Position numbers and translations under genes: made by a program
In this document: in pieces, positions 55,655 to 64,000 of the stretch
How positions within the stretch are numbered: the first letter of the stretch is position 1
Layout: every line of letters begins with the position of its first letter
The notes under the pieces: model-generated
What the model was told of the DNA's origin: nothing
Seen by the model: the letters and a program-made list of their open reading frames with translations, nothing else
Database searches by the model: none
Assembly: GCA_951799405.1 (NCBI GenBank)
Contig: OX637359.1
Location: 7,064,201 to 7,128,200 of the forward strand
Source of the DNA: Agapetus fuscipes
Taxonomy: Eukaryota > Arthropoda > Insecta > Trichoptera > Glossosomatidae
DNA length: 64,000 nt
Reading direction: 5' to 3'

Positions 55655-58600
55655 ATGGAAGTGAATTGTAACTCATCAAATCCTCCAATCGGTAAAAAAT
55701 CAAAATATTGTAACTCATTTATAAAACTTGATACTTCGTTCATTTTGAAATTTCAATATTTTAACTACTAAAATTTAAGGTTATGATTCTATTTTTGGTT
55801 TGAATTTGAAAATGGAATTTTGTTCCAGGTGGTATTGCGGCTTGCCAGCTGGTGAAAGATGTGCTGCCAGTGAAAATAAATTGGGGAAACGAGTCCACCG
55901 TAAAATTCAGCGACGGGAAAATAAAACCACTGGAGTCTTCCAATGATTTATTAAGGATTATAGCTCGCATGGTGCCGGGCTCCGCCCTCTATGGGGGCTC
56001 GGCCATGGACAGCGTGTCTGTGGAGCACTGGTTGTCATTTTCCCTTACCCTCCAAAATGACTTGCCGAAGAAAGTGAAGTATCTGGATGAGACTCTTGGT
56101 CACCTGACTTACCTAGTGTCCAACAGGCTGACTATCGCTGATCTTGCTGTGTTTGGAACCCTGCACGGTAAGGCTTAGTTGGACTATGGACTTTGTGCTG
56201 AGTCCATTGATATCATTACTGGGGTTATGATAATCACTTCTTCTCCGAGTCAGGTTCACACCATATTGCCCCAGTGATGGGCGAAGTCTAAGACTCTGGT
56301 TTCTCAAGTAGAAATCCTTCCTGGAGCACCTTTTCGGACAGGAGGAGAAACAGCGTAGGTGCTCCATACTCACAGAATGTCCATTGGTGTTTTGTCCACA
56401 CCATAAATATTCAGTACTTCCCACAGCACACTTCTAACAAAAAATAATTCACTGAAACAATGGTGACATCATAACTTGTATAAATATTGCACAATGGAAG
56501 AGGCAAGATTTGCATCATTGCATCTATAATCTGCAAAGATATAATGACATTTAAGACTCATATTTAATGCATGTCCTCAAGCAGGCACATGCAAGTTTGC
56601 GCTTATACATGCTGCATGTGTACATACAAAAAAAACAAACCTAACATGAACCTAAACTTTGCAACTCCTACCACCTTTCCCTGAAACCAGAGTGGCATTG
56701 GCAAAAGTGAACCAAGTTTTTAGAGCATGGGGGTCGGCCTCATACCAACTTATTAATCAAGGGATCAAGCCATATTTTAATATTAAAAACTTGTACTATA
56801 AAAACATGCTGATAAAAATATCTTGGAAATTCTTAATTTCTTTATTACCTACTTGAAGATGTGAGATTATTTTTTAAGATAAAAGAAAATAACACTTAAT
56901 ACTATTTGTCTATTTTCCATGAATTGATATTCCATACATTGATAAAATAATGATGCAAAATTTGAGACATATTTACTTGTTTGAAATTTTTAGTTATAAT
57001 TAATTTGCAAATTGACAGTAACTTATAATAAATTCTTCTCCCTAATCTTGTTCCTCATTGCTGAGGGTTGTGACCCTTGTGGAAGCAACTACTCTTCTAT
57101 AGTTATCTCTTGACTACGTTGCCCGTAGCGCTCCAACCACCGAGATGCCTGCTGCTGTCTTCACTTGATCAGCCCATCATGTGGGGGATCTTCCTCTTCC
57201 TCTCTTCCCCTCCAAGCCACCAATCACAACCAGTCGTTCCAGGCTATCCTCATTGCCACGAAAAGCGTGAATTTAAGAGTATGGTGTGTACGTATAATGG
57301 CCAGAGTCAAGCCATCCATCTTGGACCGGTCCGTAGTCCAGTGGCAACACTTCGGACTCGTAAATGGAAGGTTGTGGATTTGAATCCCGGCGGAGCACAA
57401 AAATATACCATTTATATTTCCAAATGTGCTCTTCGCTGGGTTGAAAAATTCATAAACCTTTACCAAAGACCGGTCACTGAAAGGTCCATCCAACCTTACA
57501 ACAACTGGGTCTTGCTTGAGAATTGGCGCTTTCTACAGTGACGACCAAGCTCGCAGAGGGCTCTTGAGGTTTGATACACACAAAAACAGCGCTCACCAAA
57601 TAAATCATCCTAATATTATTATTATTATCCAAACGTAGCTCCTGACGAATGAACTTGTTGGTACATATAGCTGTCCATGGGATTTGGAGCATGCGTCTCC
57701 ATCGCAAAATTTCGAAATCGTCCTTTCTGCTGCTTTTATGGTTCATATTTGAGCAGCATAGAGAAAAATAGAGTAGACCAGACTCCTGACAAGCTTTATC
57801 TTGTTGCTGTTACTCACACCCCGGTCTTTCCATATTTTGTCCAGCTGGGACAAGACACTTTGGCGATAGAACGTCTGATCTCTCCTTAGCAAGTTCCTTA
57901 ATTGCTAATTTGAGATCCAAGGAACTGGAATGTTTGTTACAAGACCAGTAACAAAGATTCACTCAGCTATGTCACTATCTTGAACAAATTTTTGCCATAT
58001 TTTTGGGTGGTCAGCCTCATACCAACTTATAAGTCAAGGAACTATCAACACCAGTTACAAAGCAGGGAGTAACTTGATTGCTATGATGATGATGCATTAG
58101 TTGACTTTTTTTATTGTCGCTGTTTCGTGACATTATCAGTCCAAGGCCCCCACAAAAGATTCTGTGAACAGATCGTTTTTGAGACGTATAAATGCAACAC
58201 ATATAAATAATGAAAATCCTTATTTTTTTCCCAGGATCATCGGCATACTCCAAACTCGTAACAAAGGAAACTCCCACAAACGTCATGAGGTGGATGAAGT
58301 TGATCAGCGCTCAGCCGTGCGTGGTGAACTGCCTGAAGATTGTGCCACAGCAAGAGCCTCGGGAGCAGTCCATTCCCAAGGATGGCGGGCGGCTGCAGGA
58401 GGGCAAGTTCGTGGAACTGCCCGGAGCCGAGATGGGGAAGGTCATTGTGAGATTCCCGCCAGAAGCATCCGGGTAACCACCTTATTCCGTAATCAATTTT
58501 TTTGGTAATATTACATTTAGATTTGCGGAATATTCTAGTTGATAGTTTAATCTTTTATGGATAGTTTAATATTTACAGGTCCGTAGTATAGTAATTAACA

Positions 58601-61600
58601 CTTCTGACTCGTAAATGGAAGGTTGTGGGTTCGAACCCTGGCGGAGCACAAAAAATATACCATTTATGTTTTGAAATATGCTCTTTGCTGGGTGAAAAAT
58701 TCATATATCTTTACCAAAGACCGGTCACTAAAGGTCCATCCAGCCTTACAGCAACTGGGTCTTGCTTGAGAATTGGCACTTTCTACAGGGACGACTAAGC
58801 TCACAGAGGGTTCTTGAGGTGTGATTCACACAAAAACAGCGCTCACCAAATAAACCATCCTTATATTATTATTGATCAGTAGAGAATATACATACAAGGA
58901 TAATTTACTTGGAAGGTATACATATTTTAAGAGCGCTGTTTTTGTGTGTCACACCTCAAGGGCCCTCTCAAATCACCATTAAGATTTTATATACTCCTAT
59001 ACTCTTTCAGAGTAGAAGTTTTGGATGCAAAGTCAAGGGCTTTTACTAAGCTACACATTTAGTGTAACTTCTTGCCGCGGCTTCTGGCCCCTAAAGGGTC
59101 GGATGTGGCGAATGGAACCTATTTATTTTTCCAGGTTGGCTCCAAACACTGCATTGAAGTGGGGTTTTGTGAGCTTCCAAAAAAGCTCATTTTTTGTGAA
59201 TAATAATAATAATAATATTAGGATGATTTATTTGGTGAGCGCTGTTTTTGTGTGTATCACACCTCAAGAGCCCTCTGCGAGTTTGGTCGTCGCTGTAGAA
59301 AGCGCCAATTCTCAAGCAAGACCCAGTTGTTGTAAGGTTGGATGGACCTTTCAGTGACCGGTCTTTGGTAAAGGTTTTATGAATTTTTCAACTCAGCGAA
59401 GAGCACATTCGAAATATAAATGGTACATTTTTTGTGCTCCGCCGGGATCCGAATCCACAACCTTCCATTTACGAGTCCGAAGTGTTGCCACTACGGACTA
59501 CAGACCGGTCCAAGATGCCAACGACACGCGGTGTACCTGAGCGGTCACCCATCCAAGTACTGTCCGCGCCCAATGTTGCTTAACTTCGGTGATCTATGGG
59601 AACCGGTGCTTTCAACATGGCTAACGTCGTTGACAGGAAGTGAAGGCTGAGTAATCCTTGCTGGTATTTTATTTTGGGTTTGAAATAAACACTGAAATGG
59701 GAAATTATTTCTGACACACTTTGTGAGATTTGAACATGAGCTCTCGTCATGGGATGCAAGTATTTTACCAGCTGGGCTAACGACCGGACTTTCATTATTA
59801 ATACTGTCAGCTTACTCTCCTTAAATTACATCCACCTTGCATGCTACCAACTCCTTATTTGAATATGGAACATACCATAAACTACAAAATCTGAAATAAT
59901 AATTTATGTATACCTTCTTGTTGTTTATTTTGCAGATACCTTCACATTGGTCACGCCAAGGCTGCATTGTTGAATCAGTACTACCAACAGGCTTTCCAAG
60001 GCAAACTCATCATGAGATTTGATGATACCAATCCAGCTAAGGAAAATGTCCATTTCGAAAAGGTATTTTTAAAAATGAGACTGTGATAAAAAGGGGCTTA
60101 AAAATTTAGGCTTAATTATTATCATTAATCTTAAAATATTAAGGGCCTGTTGCCCCAAACTCCAATCAGACAAAAATCAAAATAAAGTGTGATTTCTCCC
60201 TTTTAAATAAAAAAAATGGTTGCAAATACGTAAACCAGCTGATGTACATCATATTTTCTGTTAAAATTCCATCATATTATTACCCACTTTCGAGAAATAT
60301 TTAACCGAGGTCCTTACTCGAATTAGGTCCTGTTGCACCAACCTCGAATCAATATTTGATTGCTTAGTTTTGGTAAGGACCTCAGTTAAATATTTCTCGG
60401 AAGTGGGTAGTAGTATGATGTAATTTGAACAAGAAATATGATGTATATCAGCTGACTTACAAATATGTAATTTTTTATATTGATGGGAGAATTCACTTGA
60501 TTTTGATTTTCGTCTGATTGGAGTTTGGTGCAACAGGCTCTTAATATTAGGATAATTTGATAAAACACATACCACCAATTGCACAAGCAAAACCCAGTTG
60601 CTGCAATGCTGGATGGACCTTTAGTGACTGGTCTTTTGAAAAGGTGTACAAATGTGACTAGGAACGTTTTTGAATTAGGAACTTTAAAGAGAAGATTAAA
60701 AGAAGTTTGTTAAGGTGGTTTGGGCATATGGAGAGAATGAATGAGGAAAGACTGACGAAGAAAGTATACGTTGCAAGAATAGATGGATGATGTGGTAGAG
60801 AAAGCTATGGATGGACCAAATATCGGAAATTGCGAATGAATGGAAAATCCAGTCATAATGAAAGGAGAGCTTGTATCTAATCTAATCTAATCTAAGCTGC
60901 AAAGATATATATCATTTAAGATTTATATTAAATGCATTCCCACAAGCAGATATGTATAATTTCGCGCTAACACATGCCGCATGTGGACCTACAATATAAA
61001 AACCCAATCTCAAATGATCATAAGCCTTGCAACTCTTGCCGTCCTTCCCTGAAACAGGGGTGACATTGGCAAAGTGAACCAATTTTTTTTTCACAGTATG
61101 GGTGGTCAGCCGCATAACAACCTATAAGTCAAGGAACATACATGACAAATTACATTTTTTTTTTAAATCAATAAATAGCAATATATACATGGACATAAAA
61201 AACTAAATCATAAAACCATTTTTTTTTACTTCAACAAACCCCAGCCGCCAACATCACAGATTAACCGCCATTTTCTTCTATCCTTACATACTTCTTTCAT
61301 TTCCTCCAGAGTCATAACCTTCTTCATACAAGCTCTTCTTTTATTATGACTCTGGATATTCCATTCATTTGCAATTTCGGATATTTGGTCCATCCATACC
61401 TTTCTCGGTCTTCCTCTACCACGACATCCATCTATTCTACCAACATATACTTTCTTCGTCAGTCTTTCCTCATTCATTCTCTCCATATGCCCAAACCATC
61501 TTAACAAACTTCTTTTAATCTTCACTTTCACACTTTCTCTTGCACCACATTCTTCTCTTACAAAATCATTCCTCACCCTGTCACTCCGTTTTTTCCCAAT

Positions 61601-63670
61601 CATACTTCTTAGAAAGTCCATTTCAACAGTATGGACTTTACTAATTTCACTTTCATTCGCCGTCCAGGCCTCGCTTCCATACATCAAGGTGGGTAAAAGT
61701 ATGCCACTGCGTACCGCCAATCGAGCATTTTTAGATATGTTTTGATTTTTGGCGATACACTGTGTGTGACACAAGCTGTGTGTGTGATTGTGCGATACAA
61801 GCTGTGGCGATACAAGCTGTGTGTGTATGAAGAAGGTTATGACTCTGGAGGAAATGAAAAAAGTATGTAAGGACAGAAGGAAATGGCGGTTGATCTGTAA
61901 TGTTGGCGGCTGTTTTTTTTTAAATTAGAATTTGTTTTCTGTTTTAGTTTTGATGTCCATACATATTATTATTTAAAGATTGTAAAAATGTAATTTGTTG
62001 TGTATGTTCCTTGACTCATAGGTTGGTATGCAGCTGACCACCCATACTGTAAAAATGGTTCACTTTGCCAATGTCACCCCTGTTTCAGGGAAGGACGGCA
62101 AGAGTTGCAGGGTGTATGTCTATTTGAGATTTAGGTTTTTATGTTGTAGGTTCACATGCGGCATGTGCAAGCGCGAACTTGTATGTGTCTGCTTGTGAAA
62201 ATGCATGCCTGTATAATATGAATCCCTAACATAACTTATCTTTGCAACTTCGATTAGATTAGATTAGATAAGTGGGGAGCAAACGCCAGTCTTGTATGGG
62301 ACTGCCATAGTTTGCAATTAATAACAAAATATTTGTATGTTTTTTCCCTAGCAACCCGGCCGGGTGACAATATAATATTGTCTATGCCATTTCACGTGCG
62401 GACCAAATCTCCTTGTCAACCCAGCTATGAGCATACTTTTAAAATTACATGATAATATTTTTTTGCTATGTGGGGAATCAAACTCACAACATTTTGGTTA
62501 TGAGTCCGTAGCGTTAACCACTGGCTTCTTTTATTGTAGAAGTTCAAACATTTCAAGTGAAACTTTGTGGTTAGCTATTGTACGATGGACTCAAAACATT
62601 TTTGAATTTGGCAGTTGGCGAGCAAACGTCAGTCTAAAATATTTGTTTGTCGTCGTAGCAACCAAGCCGACAATAGTGACAATATTGTTGGTCGGAATCT
62701 GGACGGGGATGGAAATCAGGAATCAAGGAGGAATACTAGAGAGGACTACAACTCACAGAAATTAAAGTTAATGTTTTTTCAACACGTCATATATTCGGTA
62801 AAAGTTACACACGCCGGCAACACAACCTTCCAGCTGGGAGGTCGGTACAAAAGAGAAAGAGCTTACATACAATATGACAGAAGACACAAAAACGTCTTCC
62901 TTTTCTTTTTTGTTTTGATGGCTATTAGAGCTGTATTCCTTCTAGTTTGACAAGCTGTCAGGCTGAATTCAGATCAATTATCTATGTTGTTATATGTTCG
63001 GACCTCTTTATTATTGTTCTTATTTATGTTTCAGGTTATTCTGGAAGACTTGGAGATGCTGGAGATAAAGCCTGACATATTTACGCACACCTCCCAGTAC
63101 TTTGACATGATGCTGGACATGTGCGAGCGCCTCATCAAGGAGAGCAAGGCTTTCGTGGACGACACTCCCCCCGAGCAGATGAAGAATGAGCGGGAGCAGA
63201 AGGTGGATAGCGCCAATAGAAGCAACTGTAAGCATGTCATGGATCATTCAAAGTTGTTTGTAAACTCAACTGTCATTTATCATTTCAATTGAATCTATTC
63301 TACAATATAAGCTGCAAAGATATTGCTACAATTTACGGGTTCAATTTAATAAAAACATTGCTTAATTTATTTCACACAATTTTAAGATTCCATTCACATT
63401 CGGTTTGTTTACAGAGCTAACTTTTGTACTGTAGCAACAACTGGGATGTGTAAGCCTAAAACTCAAACTAAATCTAGTTTTCTTTTTGTGTTGTCCAGCC
63501 GTCGAGAAGAACTTGAAGATGTGGGAGGAGATGAAGAAGGGCAGCGATGTGGGAGTGAAGTGCTGCGTGCGGGCCAAGATAGACATGCAGTCCCCCAACG
63601 GCTGCATGAGGGACCCCACCATCTACAGGTGCAAGCCTGAGCCACATCCCAGGACGGGGACTCAGTACAA
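55655..63670 (+). CDS. EPRS: Bifunctional glutamyl-prolyl-tRNA synthetase, 5' part
   Basis: Charges tRNA-Glu and tRNA-Pro in the cytosolic multi-synthetase complex. Six exons in the window: 55655-55691, 55829-56167, 58235-58472, 59936-60062, 63035-63227, 63499-63670; 1106 nt, about 368 residues, open at the right edge in phase 2. Residues 1 to about 160 form the glutathione-transferase-like domain that docks into the complex ([18 protein letters not shown]). [32 protein letters not shown] leads to the class I signature HIGH at residues 208-211. Later blocks [24 protein letters not shown] and [10 protein letters not shown] match the GluRS catalytic core. The KMSKS-like loop, WHEP repeats and ProRS half lie outside the window. 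Introns contain LINE-A, S1, S2, R1 and a 5S-SINE composite. Confidence 0.94.
56520..56762 (-). repeat. R1 copy
   Basis: ATCTATAATCTGCAAAGATA to ACCAACTTATTAATCAAGG, in EPRS intron 2. Confidence 0.8.
57035..57905 (-). pseudogene. LINE-A reverse transcriptase relic split by S1
   Basis: Minus-strand text matches 935-1465 over a longer range, including [18 protein letters not shown]. The SINE at 57315-57628 interrupts it. Confidence 0.8.
57315..57628 (+). repeat. S1 SINE, full length
   Basis: Head ATCTTGGACCGGTCCGTAGT with A box TAGTCCAGTGG, B box GGTTGTGGATTTGAATCCC, tail TATTATTATTATTAT. Good reference copy of the family. Confidence 0.9.
57998..58042 (-). repeat. R1 5' end fragment
   Basis: GGGTGGTCAGCCTCATACC to AAGTCAAGGAAC only. 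Confidence 0.7.
58576..58874 (+). repeat. S1 SINE, full length
   Basis: B box GGTTGTGGGTTCGAACCC is the best match to consensus among the S1 copies here. Confidence 0.88.
58921..58985 (-). repeat. S1 tail fragment
   Basis: GAGCGCTGTTTTTGTGTGTC and CACCTCAAGGGCCCTCTC. Confidence 0.55.
59201..59516 (-). repeat. S1 SINE joined to 5S rRNA sequence
   Basis: Complete S1 whose head (ATCTTGGACCGGTCTGTAGT on the minus strand) directly follows the 3' end of the 5S-like sequence. Confidence 0.85.
59517..59634 (-). rRNA. 5S rRNA-like sequence fused to a SINE (probable pseudogene)
   Basis: The 118-bp minus-strand sequence ends CACCGCGTGTCGTTGGC and contains GATCACCGAAGTTAAGCAAC and ACTTGGATGGGTGACCGC, diagnostic of metazoan 5S rRNA and its internal control region. 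The 5' end (GTCAACGACGTTAGCC) is also present, so it is full length with scattered substitutions. No T-run terminator follows; it reads straight into S1. Confidence 0.88.
60143..60540. mobile_element. Foldback MITE flanked by TTAA
   Basis: The ends GGGCCTGTTGC and GCAACAGGCTC extend to long inverted arms (ACTCCAATCAGAC; a second pair around GAGAAATATTTAAC). TTAA lies on both sides (60139-60142, 60541-60544). Confidence 0.75.
60585..60640 (-). repeat. S1 fragment
   Basis: CAAGCAAAACCCAGTTGCTG to GACTGGTCTTTTG. Confidence 0.55.
60655..60879 (+). pseudogene. LINE-B C-terminal relic
   Basis: Encodes [27 protein letters not shown], then breaks. Confidence 0.75.
60880..61775 (-). pseudogene. LINE-B 3' end, longest reading frame in the window
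   Basis: 182 codons are open on the minus strand (61226-61774), from [20 protein letters not shown] through [13 protein letters not shown] and [14 protein letters not shown] to [16 protein letters not shown]1 follows at 60880-61137 as the 3' terminal part. The reverse transcriptase core and endonuclease are missing. Best reference copy for LINE-B plus R1. Confidence 0.85.
61820..62270 (+). repeat. LINE-B 3' end with R1 tail
   Basis: Last codons ([20 protein letters not shown]) at 61826-61890, 3' UTR, then R1 62009-62270 ending GATTAGATTAGATTAGAT. Confidence 0.85.
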
Positions 63671-63893
63671 GTAAGGCCATACATTGCTCTCTTCTCTGGT
63701 GCCTTTACCTGCTCAATACCCTACAGGTGTCCGGCAATTAGGCGTGTTCGAGAAGCACACTTCGACACTGTGAGCTTTCACAGTAAAACTCAGCATTTGG
63801 AAAGCGCGCTACGTCGCTCATAGCAAAACATCCCAAACGATCACAATCAAATAAAAGTGAACATCTCTCAAAGCTCGGCAGAATGTATGTAAG

Positions 63894-64000
63894 AATGATA
63901 ATAATAATATTAGGAGGATTTATTTGGTGAACGCTGTTTTTGTGTTGCTCTGCGAGCTTGGTCGTCACTATAGAAAACACCGATTCTCAAGCAAGACCCA
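63894..64000 (-). repeat. S1 SINE, cut by window edge
   Basis: Tail TAATAATAATATTAGGAGG and body up to CAAGCAAGACCCA. Confidence 0.8.

Larger units (their letters stand above)
59041..59790 (-). repeat. S2 SINE split by a 5S-S1 composite
   Basis: S2 pieces 59041-59200 and 59640-59790 are separated by 59201-59639. GTGAA occurs on both sides of the insert (59196-59200, 59640-59644). Confidence 0.8.

Noticed and set aside
62427..62950. Overlapping 110-codon ORFs in EPRS intron 4
   Set aside because: No recognisable similarity, overlapping frames and no splice or start context; treated as chance.

Overview
This window is animal nuclear DNA, most likely from an insect. All six genes are split by GT-AG introns, exons are GC-richer than the AT-rich introns, and the proteins read as metazoan orthologues; presenilin carries Trp-Asp at its first catalytic site, as I recall for insect presenilins. 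I cannot fix the order. No prokaryotic, organellar or viral genes were seen. Exon limits come from reading frame, splice consensus and protein similarity, not from transcripts.

Genes, left to right: IFT54/TRAF3IP1 (minus, 3847-10533, 6 exons); a C2H2 zinc-finger protein (plus, 11629-22198, 10 coding exons, about 13 fingers); a short Vti1b-like SNARE (minus, 29628-31051, 2 exons); an APMAP-like beta-propeller protein (plus, 34670-41812, 6 exons); presenilin (minus, 45728-55384, 9 exons); and the 5' part of glutamyl-prolyl-tRNA synthetase (plus, from 55655, 6 exons, running off the right edge). IFT54/zinc finger and presenilin/EPRS are head-to-head pairs; the second pair has only 270 bp between start codons. 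The genes work in unrelated processes (cilia, transcription, membrane fusion, secretory or plasma membrane, intramembrane proteolysis, translation) and I see no pathway linking them.

Most of the rest is transposable elements, often nested. Family labels used below: R1, a roughly 250 bp repeat with a GATTA-rich 3' tail, over 30 copies, which also forms the 3' end of LINE-B copies; S1, a tRNA-headed SINE with a TTA-rich tail; S2, a second tRNA-headed SINE whose head reads TAGCTCAGTTGG; LINE-A to LINE-D, non-LTR reverse-transcriptase relics. There are also hAT-, piggyBac- and PIF/Harbinger-like non-autonomous elements with recognisable target-site duplications (TSDs), several long foldbacks, an inverted LTR pair with a tRNA-Lys-type primer binding site, and a 5S rRNA-SINE composite.

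The most unusual signals are: (1) foldback and small retroposon-like elements that carry a hammerhead-ribozyme-like core with covarying stem II sequences; (2) splice-donor arrays, where the end of an exon with its donor has been tandemly copied into the following intron (12 x 28 bp in presenilin, 4 x 67 bp in the zinc-finger gene), plus a partial copy of presenilin exon 7 in its own intron; (3) two LTRs in inverted orientation meeting at the primer binding site and bounded by a 4-bp TSD.
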